From: Pithys albifrons albifrons
Lineage: Eukaryota; Chordata; Aves; Passeriformes; Thamnophilidae
Direction: 5' to 3'
Assembly (NCBI RefSeq): GCF_047495875.1
Contig: NC_092461.1
Location: 66,018,299-66,082,298 of the forward strand
DNA length: 64,000 nt
Every line of letters starts with the position of its first letter. Positions within the stretch are counted from its first letter, which is position 1. Shown piece after piece: positions 22,641 to 36,000 of this stretch. The notes under the pieces are model-generated. The model did not search any database. It saw only the letters and a program-made list of their open reading frames with translations, and was not told where the DNA came from. A program made the translations under genes and the position numbers.

Positions 22641-25600
22641 CTGGGACCTGAAGTGAGCTAAAACAAGGAATATACCTAATCATGGTGCAGTGACACCTTC
22701 TTGGACCAGTGTAGGCAAACTGAGAGAGAGAAAATTGTTCAAACACAGGATTTGAGTTGATTGAATGCAACCAGGGTCATTGACGGAACTTTTCTTTTGC
22801 CTGATTTGTCTTTGTTTTGCTTTATATATTTGTTTCTTTACTGTTTTTAGTTATTCTCCCTCTTATATCCCCAAAGAAGATAAAGACGTGAACATTAAGT
22901 GCCACAGTGGAGCTGCCAGAGACATTCCAAATCCATACAGACCTCAATACATCTTTTGCTTCAGATTGGAGAAGTGTCTCTAACCTTGCAGGTCAGGGCA
23001 AAATGCTAGAGATTAGTGTTTCCCTTCACCACTCAGAACTCCTGTGCAGCAAAATTTCTGAATGGAAATGAGTCTAGGGGTGAAAACGTTTAATCAATAG
23101 TGTTCCATTAAATAGCTTGGGAGTGATATCTATGAGGTGAACAGGAAACAATTTTTCTTTATTTCTGCCTGTTCTTGCCATCACATCTATTTCTTTTGGC
23201 ATGAGTATGCATAAGAAACCTATTACTGTGGTCACGTTCTGAACTGCCTGAAAGCTAAAAATCAACATGATCTTCCAGCATCTCCTCACATCAAAGTATG
23301 TCAGGAGACCAAAATAATCTTTGGAATACAAAAATAATAAATTCAACCTGATGCTCAAGGTCACTCCTTTCAAACTGCATGAATAGGCATCATAGACCAA
23401 AGACCTGATCTCAATATACATATTATAGCATAATTTTAGGTTACAGAATATCTGAATTTTGAGACACAAGCATTTTCAAAATGCTTTCATAACCTTTAGC
23501 CTTTGCAACCAGAAAAGAAAATGCGCACCTTGCCATCCCATTGAACTACAGTCTCAACCTGCCTGTCAGTTTACTGCAAATCCAAATATAATCCCCCTTG
23601 AAAGAAGATAATTTCCCTCAGATTCAGGAAGATATCAGTCATAAACAAAAAACTGTTTAAAGAAAAAGGTCATGTAAACTGAGAATAAAAATAGCATCTT
23701 AATGCCTGTGCACTTATATAATCAGTCCCCATGGTGGATTAAAGCTCCCACAGATTGTATTAATAGTTCAGGAAGATTTTATTAGTAGTTCAGTCATAGT
23801 TTCTCCATGGAGAATTTCTTTGAGTGTGCAATTTTAATGGACTGGCACAACAAGGGAAAGAGGCTTTCCGCTCTCTACCTCTGGATCCAAATTCAGCCTC
23901 TGAAAGAGTGAGAGTGGCTGAAAGTTGTTGTTCCCAGATTTTATGACTTTGTCAGATATTGGATAGGTGTCTTGAAAAAACAATTCTTGAGCATGTTTGA
24001 CTGAATTCCAGATAATGCCCAAATGGACAGAGTGAGCTGCAGAATAGTGCATGCTAGGAGAGAAGGCAAAGTATCCCCCCATTACTGCAGCTTCAGCTTC
24101 TAATTTTAATTCAGCTCCTAAGAGATAGATGTCTAGTTCGGCAGGAGGCAGTGGGAGGCAGCAGCAGGACTGGAGGCCATGAGGATCCTGGGACTCGGAT
24201 GCTCCTGCACTTCTTCAAGTGTTCCCTGGGGCTCTGCAGTGCCTGCTCTGATCCCAGGCACGTTTCCAATCTCTATTCCGACAAGTTGCTCATCTTTCTG
24301 TTATCTCTTTTTGGTCCCCTGTGTTTTTGAAGAGATGGGACTGCAAAATTAATGTTGCCGATGGCAATAATTGCAAATCGTTTGCTTCTACCTTGGCATG
24401 CCCTCAGAGTACACAGGGCTTGGAAACAGCTGTAGAATAAGGGAAAAGCACTAAAAGGAAGACATTAGTGCTAGCAGTATGTCAGTCCTGACCTGTCTGA
24501 ATACGACAGTAAAACGAAATCTTGCAATCATGAAGAATTCATTAATTTTGAGTAAGCTGTGACTGTAACTGTTCACACCAAAATTTTCTCCGTTATTTAA
24601 ATCACACAGTAGCAAAGGATTGGAGCAAAATCACAGGAAATCGTGAGGGCTTGGTTTATTTTTACATTACATGCCCACTTATGTAGATGAGGATGCTCTG
24701 AAGTACTTCTGTCAGAGAAGTAGAACTGAAAAATGAACACTTGGATGTATTCTCCTAAACATTTTTCATTATGTTGGTTATCTGTCCTGCTACACTTGGT
24801 AACTTTTAAAATTCAGCCATTTGCAGTGGGTTTCTCCCAATCATTATTGCACACTATTGAGGTCCTACAGAGCATCTGTTCTTGGGTGTTGGCAGATGGC
24901 ACCAATAAATCAGGTTATGGAACACAGATTTGCTGAGTAAACTTTGATTTGTCCTGATAGAATCATGCTGTCATGTCATCTGGTCTAACAGAATAACTTG
25001 TAAGCTTGGGGCAAAAAGGGGATTTCTTCACTGCCTTTTCACAAGAAACCTTTACTCAACCAGCTCAGAATAATTTAGAAACAGTGACTCTGTTGGATTG
25101 TCACCAACCCTTCTGCTACTTTTTTGCTTGTCATGTGCCCGTTTCACACACGTAAAGTACAGACTAAGGCTCCCTCCAGAAACATGAAACACCCAAGATG
25201 AATAAATTATATTGACAGAGAAACAGTGGATTCATTCAGGGAGTTTGTTGAAGAGGTACACAGAGAAGACAGGAATTCAAAACATGATTAAAAACTAATA
25301 CAACAAAGAGCACTAACACACTAATTTGGAAGTAGTCCATTCATGTGTGTGACTGGGGTGCTGCAGTTTGCTTTAGATTAGGTCAGATTAGGTAAAGCCA
25401 GATCAGGATGCTTCTGGTGGAGCAGGAAGAGTGACAGTCACCTGCTAAGCTAAGGAGGGGTAGCTTGGGTCACAGGCAGCATGGGAAGGGACATGAATTA
25501 GCTGGAGGCTATTTTTCAGAGTTAGTTTAGGAACTTGTTATGATCTTTGCAGCCAGCTCCGGCAAACCAAGCTAAATTGTTTCCAGTGTCCTGGTTTTTG

Positions 25601-26819
25601 GTGTAAACTGTAGCTCAGGAACATGTTTATATTCAGCTTTCCTAAGTGAGGGTGACTGCAAGCTGAGTGGCTTCTATTCCTGTATCTCACTGAATGTGAA
25701 TGTCTGAAATTAGTTGTGGGGGAAGGAAAAAGCAGAAGGAAGATCATCAAAGCTGAAAGTAGTTTTGGGCTTAATTAGAAATGGCAAAATGTGCTGGGCA
25801 CAGACCAAGCCTCACCTGGAGATTTGCTGGATGAGCACAGGTGCTGCTGGCTGAAGTGTGTTACCACAGGTGGGCTGAGGTGCTTCACAGCCCCTGGATA
25901 CCAAGCCCTTGACTGACTGTGACCTACAAGCTTTGATTGCTCACTCAAAATCATCATTACCAGAAGGCCTCTGTGCAAATGTTAGGTTTCTGAGAGAGAT
26001 TACCTCCCTCCAATCCTTTCCTTGACACCAGGACCTAAACGAGTGCTGTTGGTCTCCACTTGAGTTGTTGGTGGGTGCTTGTGGGTGTGAGTCACTCTCA
26101 GTTTTGGGGGTGTGATAAAGAAACAGGGGGGTTTTGTAGCCAGATTTTAATGCAGCGCCTTCTAAAGCAAAATGCCCACCAGCAGGATAAGCACCTCTAC
26201 TAAAAAAAGTAATGGTCAGCATCAAGACATCTTTAAAAACTAACATCCTAATTCCCCTGCAACTCAAAAAGAATCCATCCAGGAATATTTTGTTTGGCAA
26301 TGATAATTTGACCCCCCCCCCCAGAATTTCTATTTTTAATATACACTTTTTGAAAAAGAGTAACTTAGGGTTATTTTAAAGTTAAGATTTAAACAAAATT
26401 AATTAGTGCTATTAACCACCGTAGCAAAAAGCAACTGCTGCTTTCCTTAGCTGACCTGATCTGAAACTCTCCTAGCTATTTCTATCTCCAAAGGTAGGCC
26501 TTGCACCCATCCTGAAGTGTAGTAGATTTGTGGGACACTGGTTGAAAGCAGAGAGTGAAGGATTAGGGCAGAGAAGATGACACTGAGACAAATCCACTAG
26601 AATTTAAAAGGCTCTTGAAAGGATAAGGTTGACTGCATGCAAAATGTCAGGACTGAAAAACATAACATGGAGCACCTTATTTCTTATCCAGTACTGAGAT
26701 TTTTAAACAAAAAAACCCCCATGTACAGAGACTACCTCTTTAGATAGACATTGTTGTGCTGAAAATCTCTGCATCATGTATGTAAAACATTTATTTTATA
26801 TTTTCTTTACATTGCCATT
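22641..26819. other. Unassigned stretch of large intron
   Basis: No gene or repeat family recognised. A run of ten C residues lies at about 26313-26322. A weak CR1-like phrase (GTCATCTGGTCTAACAGAA near 24974) is too short to call. A 57-codon open frame at about 24179-24352 (plus) resembles nothing I know. Confidence 0.45.
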
Positions 26820-26825
26820 TGCTGT

Positions 26826-26858
26826 GTAATATATGTATATACATATATATAAAAACAT
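26826..26858. repeat. AT-rich microsatellite
   Basis: An alternating TA/TG tract, TAATATATGTATATACATAT continuing to ATATAA, that is partly self-complementary. Ordinary intronic simple sequence. Confidence 0.8.
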
Positions 26859-28890
26859 GCTCTCTGCTGAAATAGCTCTGTGTCTGAGCAAAGGGCAGTG
26901 AAGGCCAAACTCCCATGGTGAGGGCAAATGCCCACAGCATTAGTTAAAGTCAGCCAAAGAAAAGCAATTATAAAGGTCTTGTGGCACTTGCATTTCTTCT
27001 CAGGAGACCTATTGACTTTGCAGAGAAGCTTCTCATCTCTGCCTGTGGAAGTGCCAAGGTGTTAAACAGAATTCCTAAAGTTGCATTACATTTTTGTTGT
27101 GATTGAAAGCTGATGTCAGAGTAAAGGAGATTTTGTTATTTATAGTTCTAGGCAATCTATTTGGCACTGAACAGAACTGAGATCTAGCCTGGCTTGAACC
27201 ACCTTCAAGCTTCTGCTTTCACATTAGAGTGGCATGGAAAGGAAATGATAAAATATCATTGTGAGGAGATTATAACCTAGCACGGTCAGAAGAAAATGAT
27301 GAAGCAATTTTTTTAATTGGCATTTGTTGACTGAATAAAACAAAGAATTTGATAGAAGTTACTCATTTTCCAGGAAGTTTCTTTGCGTCTAGCAGTAAGT
27401 TAAGAAGATCTTTTTTGTTCACTTCTCTGTACAGCTCCTTGAAGGTATCACAGAGTCCTAGCGCTCATTTTCTGAGGGCTACCTGCTAAGTAGAAGCTAG
27501 ATTCCCATCTTATTTCACTAAATATTTCATATTTTATCCTAATTTGTTTGAGATTGAAACCTTGTTTTAAAATGGACAGTTTCCCCTCACCTAGCTCTTG
27601 CAGAACCTCTTTTTAAAACAATTTCTGTCATCTTTGACAAATATACTCTGGTAAGTGTTCCGTGGTGAAGATATTTTTTCAGTTCTTTACTCTCTTTCAA
27701 CAAGAGTCTGTGTATGTGTGTGTCTGTGGGTGAGAGAAAACCCTGTGACCTACTTTATTTTAAAGACAAAATGCTAAATGCCTGCTCAATGCTGGAAACC
27801 TAGTAATAAGAGGCAACTCATGCTGCATTAGATAAACATGTGAGAGCAGCAACATCTTTTCTTCATATACATTCTCTTATTCTTCAGACCAATAGAAACC
27901 TGGGGGAAACCCCCCCCACCTTTTATTTTTTGCATGATTCAGTCTCTGTCCTTGTTCCAGTCTCTTACCAAGATTGCTTTGCTTTCTTTTTACCCTCTTG
28001 CCTTAAAAGCTATGATGAGTGAAAATAATTGGAGTTCATTAGTTATGTTCTTCCAATAGAGAGATTTCAAGCCTGACCCACAGGCAGGTCTCCCTGCAGT
28101 GGTTTCTTCTAGAAATCTTGTAGAGCACAGGTAGTCAGGGCCCCCTGAAGCTGTACGTTGACACTAGGATTTTTCGTTTTGTAAGTGCATGACTTTGCCA
28201 TTTTAATATTCTTTTTGTGTCACGCTCACCTTGGCAAAGCTTGGCAACAGTCAGTGCTGCTCATCACATAATTACTTGGAATCAGGACTTTTGCCAGTTT
28301 GGCAGCATTAAATGCCACATACACTTTGTACTCTTTGCCACACAAAATACATGCTTATACTCTCTGCAACAGCTCTCTCATTTCCATAACATAACTTCCC
28401 TCCAGTTCACACTTCTTATTCCTCACTACCTTGCTTTACTGCCACCATAACTCTTACTTCAAAACAACCTTAAAAGATAGAAGTAGAAAAATGATCTCTG
28501 CTGTCTCTGTAGGTGCAAGGCAAGTAAGGCGCTAATGAGTGCAGCTTCCCAGTCTTTCTATGATCATCAGACAATCATGCATATTAGACTGTGAACATAA
28601 TATCAGGACACTGTTTCAGCCCTTTGACATCCTGTATAGTATCACCTGCTCCATCTGCAGTCCCTGAACAAGAGGAGTCTGAGGGTTACCAGTGAACTTT
28701 ACTGCCTATGACAAAAAGTTATTCTTAATTGTGTTTTCAGGCACCACATCATCAGTCTGCAAGCTAATGCTTCCTCCATTCTCTGGTTCAACTCTTAAAA
28801 TTTTGTTCTGATTATTTTTCTAAGGCCAAGAGCAGAAAAAAAAATTAAAAAACCCAAGACTTCTCTGAATTTGCTAAAACTGTGTATGTG
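26859..28890. other. Unassigned stretch of large intron
   Basis: No gene or repeat family recognised. A short TG-rich tract (TGTGTATGTGTGTGTCTGTG) lies at about 27709-27728 and a C-run near 27910. Confidence 0.45.
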
Positions 28891-29186
28891 TCTCGGCTTC
28901 CTGAACGAAGATTTGGGAAGGGCTTTCCCCACGTGGGTGTGCCCTTCCAGCCTGCGCAGTGGATTTTTTTTTTTTTTTAGGTGCGCAGAACTGGCCCCAC
29001 CGTTTAAGTCCTGAGGTTCATCTGCCACCACTGCCGAGCGAGCTTGGACGGTGCCAGTGAAGTCCTCAGGACTAGAACCTACAGCACCCAGCATTTCCCA
29101 GGAGGTCTCCCATCCAAGTACTAATCCGGGGCTGACCCTGCTGAGCTTCCGAGATCTGACGGGATCGGATGTCAGAGAGGCATTTA
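28891..29186 (-). mobile_element. 5S rRNA-derived SINE, copy 3 (downstream half of a dimer)
   Basis: On the minus strand it begins at 29186 with TAAATGCCTCTCTGACATCC and continues with a well preserved 5S head: CAGATCTCGGAAGCTCAGCA, GATTAGTACTTGGATGGGAG, GGGAAATGCTGGGTGCTGTA. The body follows: AGTCCTGAGGACTTCACTGG, CTTAAACGGTGGGGCCAGTT, a run of 13 A, then AATCCACTGCGCAGGCTGGA and CCACGTGGGGAAAGCCCTTC. It ends with GAAGCCGAGACACAT near 28891. CpG sites are still present, which points to a younger age than copies 1 and 4. An 11-base piece of the body (TGCTGAGCCTC) present in copy 2 is missing. There is no clear tail repeat. Confidence 0.93.
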
Positions 29187-29480
29187 CACAAAGGTTTGGA
29201 AAGGGCTGTCTCCCACGTGGGTGTGCCCTTCCAGACTGCGCAGTGGATTTTTTTAGGTGAGGCTCAGCATGCGCAGAACTGGCCCCACCGTTTAAGTCCT
29301 GAGGTTCATCTGCTACCACTGCCGAGCGAGCTTGGACAGTGCCCAGTCAGGTCCTCAGGACTACAACCTACAGCACCCGGCATTTCCCAGAAGGTCTCCC
29401 ATCCAAGTACTAATCCAGGGCTGACCCTGCTTAGCTTCCGAGATCTGACGGGATCGGATGTCAGGGAGGCATTTAACTGC
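29187..29480 (-). mobile_element. 5S rRNA-derived SINE, copy 2 (upstream half of a dimer)
   Basis: On the minus strand it starts at 29480 with GCAGTTAAATGCCTCCCTGA, the same first bases as copy 1, which fixes the family 5' end. It then has the 5S head (CAGATCTCGGAAGCTAAGCA, TTAGTACTTGGATGGGAGAC, GAAATGCCGGGTGCTGTAGG) and the shared body (AAACGGTGGGGCCAGTTCTG, CATGCTGAGCCTCACCTAAA). It stops after CCAAACCTTTGTG, about 12 bases short of the family end, and passes without spacer into copy 3. By eye the two halves differ at about 15 positions plus the indels noted for copy 3. An open frame of 174 codons across the dimer, repeating Val-Ala-Asp-Glu-Pro-Gln-Asp-Leu-Asn-Gly-Gly, is a by-product of the repeated body and is not a gene. 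Confidence 0.93.
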
Positions 29481-29889
29481 CTATACTGCAGCTTAGGTAT
29501 TTTTCAGAAAGGTATTTTCCATACCACATGACACTATGCTCCGTATATAAACTGGGGGGAAAGAAGGAGTAAGGGAGGGGTGACTTTTGAAGTGATGGTG
29601 TTTGTCTTCCCAAGTCACTGTTATGTGTGATGGGGCCCTTATCCACTGGAGATGGGTAGTCACCTGCCTCCCTGTGGGAAGCAGTGAATTCCTTGCTTTC
29701 TTTGTTTGTCCAGTTTTTGCTTTCCCTATTTAACTGTCTTTATGTCAACTCACAAGTTTTCTAGCTTTTACCCTTCTGATTCTCTTCTCAATCCCATTGG
29801 TGGGGGAGTGAATGAGAGGCTGCACGGGGCTTGTTTGATGGCTGGCCTTAAACCATGACAGGTGGAAAGCCAGACCTCATATCTGGAGA
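29481..29889. other. Unassigned stretch
   Basis: No gene or repeat recognised in this 400 bp spacer between the SINE dimer and a CR1 remnant. Confidence 0.5.
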
Positions 29890-30085
29890 AAGTTTTATGA
29901 TGACGGGCAGTCAAACATTAGAATGCATTTCTCAAGAGGCTGTGGACACCCCATTTCCAGAGATGCTCATATTGCAGCTAGAAAAGACCTTGAACAACCT
30001 GCTCTAAACCCAAACTTGGTTCTAACTTCAAAGTTTGACCTGCTTTAAGCTATGAATGGGATCAAATCCCTCCCAACCTTTATTA
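29890..30085 (+). mobile_element. CR1 LINE 3' remnant, sense, strongly decayed
   Basis: CR1 landmarks remain in order: TTAGAATGCATTTCTCAAGA, GGCTGTGGACACCCCATTTC, CAGAGATGCTCATATTGCAG, AAGACCTTGAACAACCTGCT, TTTGACCTGCTTTAAGC and CAAATCCCTCCCAACC. It is highly diverged; the canonical terminal repeat is not visible. Confidence 0.6.
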
Positions 30086-33000
30086 ACCCCTGGTTACGTG
30101 GTATTTTTTATGTGGGGTTATGTGTGCATCTGAAGTTGTCAGACTGTTCCTGCCCTGTAATTTACTTACTCATGTTCCACAGTTATTGTTGACTGATCAC
30201 TGATTATTCAGGTCTTCAGGTTACAGTTTCCATTTAAAGCTGAAGCTTTTATCATCTTTATAATATGCCATGGAATTTATTATAGATAAATGGGCAGGAA
30301 GGTAAGATTTATTTATGATATGCTTTGCTGCAAAACCCATATTATGAGCATAAATGTCAGCAATAAACAAAAGAAAATAATCTGTTCAGACCAGAGGAAA
30401 ATCTATATCACTAACTCCCTGCATTGAACTGCTGTTTCAAGAATGAGTGATTTCCTTGTTATCACAAATATGCCAGGTGAACAGAAGTCATTAAAAAAGC
30501 TGCATTCCCTATTCGATGCTACAGACTTTCATACATGCCCCAATGCATATTAATCCTACTTATGTCCATCAACTTAATTAAAACCTCTCAATTATTGAAA
30601 TCTATAACTGGCACAGAAAGGTATCAGAGCTTAGGAAAGAGTGTTCATTTATGCAGTTCACTGGACAGCTTTCCAGTAGTGTTAGGTTATTTCTGATAGG
30701 AATGAAACAATTTCTGTTGGATATCTGTCAATTTGAAAAAACATTTGGAGATTGCAACCAAGGCCAATGTTTGTCTGCAGGTGTTAGTGAAAAGTGACTA
30801 GTATTGCTGGATGCTTTGCAGATGCTTCATCTGGGTTTTTTTGGTCTTGTTTTTTCTTTTGGCAACGACACACTTTTATCATATGTATGCAGTAATGTGC
30901 ATGTAGAGTACACTGTGCATAAAAATTTAAGACAAGGTCCCCAGCAACACACTTAGAATGTAGAGGTTACACTAATATATTTCCCCACTTCTATTAGGAT
31001 CTGGCTGGAAAAGGCCATCCACAGCTTATTGGTACCCTCCTTTTCAAAATTTTAAGAACAATCTGTTAGCAAACTTTCTTTTTTCCCCCCCTTCCTTCCC
31101 TAATTCTCTGCTCTAGGCACTATATTGTTTCAAATTTTTAGCTGAAAACAAATCTTAGGTGCACGGTGCTGTACAATCCGGGAGGGACTACTCTCTTAAA
31201 TAGACTCTGCTATTTAAACTGGTTGAGTTTTGTGAAGGGACTCAGGTTATGAAAGCCTGCTCAGTGTGAAATCCACCACCGAAAGTAGAAAATTCTTCAC
31301 TCACGGTGATTATTGAACAACTAATTTCCCCCTATAAAAATAGCAAGAAAATATCCTAAGAGAAAAATAGAAGAATTAAACAACTTGTCAGCACCAAAAT
31401 TCTTTCAAACCACAGAAGATAACTGGAGCAATTTGCCCAGTGCTTCAGTCTGTATCCATAAACCAGAAGTGCCACTAGAAAGGTAGCTTAATTTCTGAGG
31501 GAGAAACATTGTTAAACATATTTTCCCATTAAGTTGGGAAGAGACGGCTAATTATGAAAGATTATTACAGCTATTTGAGCACTACATTCAAGGTAAAATG
31601 AAACATGTTTGTTTTTTAAACAGACAATACAAAGAATATGGTAAAAAATATGGCTGTGATTCACAGAAAGTTTAAAAAAATTTTAAAATTTTGGAATTCA
31701 GTTTGTGATAAGATCACAGTTAGATTCAAAGACTGAATTAATTCAGTGGACAGACAAATGTTGGCAGCAATTGAAACTTGATGCTTCCAGGAAATAAAGG
31801 AACTCTCAACAGAGTATAGAATAGAGATGAAAAGGTCAAGATGGTCCAGGGCTAATCTATCCAGGAAAGTTTCTCTCGCCATAATTCAGGCTACAATAGA
31901 GAAGGCTATTGCTCTAGAGAGACAAATATAATGAAGAAGAACAAGTGAAGGTATCACACTTACAGATCACGTAAAAAGCAAGCAAAAGACTGAACTATTT
32001 CATTTGCATAGGAATGACCTAAAAATGGCACCTCTTGCATTGCCTCTAATGAGAAACTGAAAAGGCAGTAACACTCTGGGAGACAACCTTATGAAACTGG
32101 GGCATCCATATATGTATGATCATTATCTCTTCAGGAAATTATTTCCTCAGAATGCCATTGGGTTGCACTTAGAGCCAAAAGGCTTTTGCTTGGAAATACG
32201 AAATATCTGACAGTGTAAACAGTACTCAGCTACACATAAACTATGTTATACATGGGGGGAAAGTGTAAGAAAACCTATTTGGAGGCATCAAATAACTCAT
32301 AAATTTTGACATAATCTGAACAAATTAAGATGTAAAATGTAGAGATATATTCCAGAAACCCCATGGGAATGTCTCCCCCAGCAGTCTCCTCACACAGGGG
32401 AGCTGTAAGAAAATTTGCAACTAATCTATCTGCCTGCAGCAGCAGCAGCTTGAGAGGGCTACTAAGATACATGCAGGAAAGGTAGGTCACAGCCCGGTCT
32501 GTATTTCACATTGTGAAGTTACCATGGCACCAGTGATGCACTGAAGGTCACATGAACTCTAAAGACGAGATGCCTGTGCTTGTCAGGCAGCTGTCAGAGT
32601 CACTTTGGCCTTACAGGTGTTTTCAGATAGACAGAGGAAAGCAGCAAGTCCAGTATGGTTTGTGAAATGATGCTGGCAGTGATAAAGGTGGGAAGCAGTC
32701 ATGCCAATGTGCATTGGACTTGTCCCAGATGCAAGTGACACTGCTGCACCAGAGGGACAGAAGCAGAAGTGGAATAGATTTTCTCATCTGAGAGAGCTGA
32801 GCTCCAAGACATGGAACAGCAGGGACTGAAGGACTTGGCCATGGCAGAAATGACAGCATGGATATTACAACTGAGATCCAAGGACCCATGTGATGTTCTG
32901 GCACAGCTTAGGACTTAACTGAGTCTTGGTAACTGAGGTCTTTGATTTTCTAAATTGCATTAAAAATCAATGATGGGGTAGCTAGGAAGGGGAATTGTGG

Positions 33001-36000
33001 GAAAATAAAGAACTTGCAAGAGGCCCTTAAAACAGCCACTTGGTTATAAATGTTTAGTGGTCCTTTCCCCACTTCCATCAATCTAACCATTATCAGTTTA
33101 TTACCCCCTCTGTTGCTGTGCTCACAACTTGGAGTGGAAACCAAGAAAAAACACTTTCTTTGTATTTCCTTTAAAAGTGGCAGGAACAACCTCTTTTCCC
33201 TTGCAGGTGATTGGATAAGGTCTCCCACACTGTTTACAGAAACTGGATTGGTAGGAACAAGGAGTAAAGAAGAGAAAACAAGAAGGAGGAAGAAGGAGGT
33301 AGTAAATGTGTTCTCCTCAGTGGAATTCTCCCAACAGTATAATTTCTCTGGCTTCAGATCCCCTGATCATAATAGCAAACCATCTGCTCATGTAAAGAGG
33401 ACACCTCAAGAAAGGATATGCAGCTCAGTCACCCAGTCACATCACAGCTCTTCAGGGTTTCTTTTATTTTAGTAAAAAGATTTTCAGTTTTAATCCTGTT
33501 TCTCCATTCTTTAAATTTTTTTGATATTGCTTTTGTAGTTTAACTTGACATTTCTAAAAAGGCATCATGCTAGACAAATAATCAGGCATCTTATGGAAAT
33601 ATATATCTAGTAATACCAGAAATTACAATAACAGCAAAACTGCAGTTAAAGTATTATGAAATCAGATACCCTGCAAGACAATTTAAAGCATGTGAAGACT
33701 TTTCACAATAGAATCATCAGTCATGTTTAATACCAGTAACAACCAGGGATATGCACAACCCTGGTGTTTACAGCTGGAGTGCAGGACTCAGTTCCCTATG
33801 GCAGATCCAATGCCTCTCCAGGATGCATCCCAAGTTATGGACTTGTGTGGGCTAAGTTCACTGGGCCTCTGTGGCTGGACCTGCCCTGTGCTCATGGATG
33901 CATACCCATGTGTGTTAGACAGTCCTACATTTTTGCTCTGAGCTTCCCTCTGGCCTCTCCTGGCCTCTTCTCTCTGACCTGCCAATGTGGACAAGTTGGA
34001 GGCAGAGGTGCTGGTTATTGGGACACTACTGTTTCATTGCTCTGCCTTTTTCTACTCCTCCAAGAAAATTCCTGTCTAGTAGACAAGCAATCTTTCTTTC
34101 TTTATGCTCTGAAGCTTGTCACAAGTTTCAGATTCAGACTGCAAACCAGGACCTGATGCTAATGATCATGAAGTGCCTTTTTGTGCCTTCCCCCCACTGT
34201 TGTCATTCCTTCACACTTCCCATCATCTGCAGTCCTCCTCTGGCTCAGCTAAGTTTGTTGAAGCAAAATCTGTGCCATTATATTTCAGTGTGTGTTTTGT
34301 CTTTCATTTTGATTGACTTCCCATGTGTTTTTGGAGCCACAGGTCAAAAGCTTCATTGTCCCCTGCTGTTTTAAAAAGTATTCTTCTAAATAAATAGTAC
34401 ATACCACAGACATATCTGATCAGCCTAGCAAAACATGAAGCTAGACACACCAGCTGGAAGCTGAAGAAAACAGCACCTGCCTGTGTGCAGCAATTCTGTG
34501 TAATTCTAGAGACAAAGTGAAAAATCTTTCCTCTGCTGAGACATGGGAAAATTTACTCTGAAATGAAACACAACATGTGAAAAATAAGAAATGCTGAAAA
34601 AGCAAGAGAGGTTACTATCCCACCACTGCTAATAAGCTCCTTGAAGCTGTTGGTTACCACCTCTTGTGGTACCTGGTCTTGTGAAGGTCTCTATAATGTT
34701 ACATATCACCCTTTCCAGGATGGCTTAGGTGAACCACATGTATCTGCCCTGAGATACCAAAGAGCAGCTGTGGAATACTACAAGATGAGGTGTGGATACT
34801 ACTATGTGCCCATCTCTGGTACTCCTCCAAAAGTACACTTGTGAGGTTTGAGTTCCTCTAACCAATCTCTGCAGAACTGTGGTGGGTTAACAACAGATAC
34901 ACTGTCATTTTTCACCTCCCCCAATTAAACTATGGTAACATCTAAAGCCTTATTAATTTATATCCATTCAATCATTTGTTTTTCTCTACATTTTCTTAAG
35001 AAAATATCTTCTCATGTGTTTGAGTGTTTTAGAGTCTGAGTAACAGAATAAAAGGTTAACATCTAGCACTTGTTCATTTTACACACAGAAATATAGACAC
35101 TGCTTTCCTTATTTAGAAGAGAATGTGACACTTGTTAGTGCATGAAGAAGTGAAATTTGCTGTGTATTATTTTTTTCTGCCTGATTAAGTGTCTTGGCTT
35201 TATGACAGATTTCATGTCATTAGAAACTGTAGCTCCAAAGTACAGCCCCAGCTCCAATGGCTTCCAGTTACAGATTTGTTTGTCAAAATGACAACGTTCT
35301 GAATGATTCTGACCTCAAGTCTCTGACTCCACTGAGCAGAATTAGGAACTTCTCCATCTAATTCCAATTTCCATTTGATTGTCCACATTAAGCTTTGCTT
35401 CAGCCTTGTATCACATTTTTTTTATTTTGTAATATATAAAAAAACTCAAGTATGTTTTTGGTGGAACTGGCAGCATAATAAGAGGGAAGATTTCACCCAT
35501 GCATTTTTGCTGTGCTGTTCAGCATTTATGTGCCTTGACTCCAGGCATACTAAACATTGCAGTAAATAAGTAGATGTGTGGAGAAATGGCAGATATGACT
35601 GTATTTTAAATATATTGCAGTGGCTGTGCCTCCAAGAGCTTCTTATGCCCTCCCTTAAAGAATCTGATATTTGTTTTCATACTTTGTGGTATCAGACTTT
35701 GAGGAAACCCCTGCAATATCAAGGCAGTCAGTGTATGTTAAAAGCTGCCCTCACTGTCTTGGGTTTGGGATGACCAAATAATCTGACATTTAAATGGAAC
35801 TAACACTGAATGCTGATTGTATGTTATCTTGATGGACTATGTTTATTGGTAGAAGTCCACGAAGGAGAGTTGGCAGTTCACCTTCATGTGAGACCATCAG
35901 AGGAAATAATCATCAAGCAATATGAAAGGGCATCAGACATGCCTCACAAGTGAGTCTCATGATGGCTTTACAGCTTGGACATTTGAATGAGAATCTACTC

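Noticed and set aside
24961..25000. Short CR1-like phrase (TCATCTGGTCTAACAGAA)
   Set aside because: Fewer than 20 matching bases and no continuation on either side.
28795..29319. 174-codon open frame on the minus strand with an internally repeated Val-Ala-Asp-Glu-Pro-Gln motif
   Set aside because: It runs across the two halves of the 5S-derived SINE dimer; the repeat in the protein is the repeated SINE body. No sign of coding function.
33050..33472. 140-codon open frame on the plus strand
   Set aside because: No recognisable domain, low-complexity Lys/Arg-rich stretch from a purine-rich tract, and no flanking gene signals.
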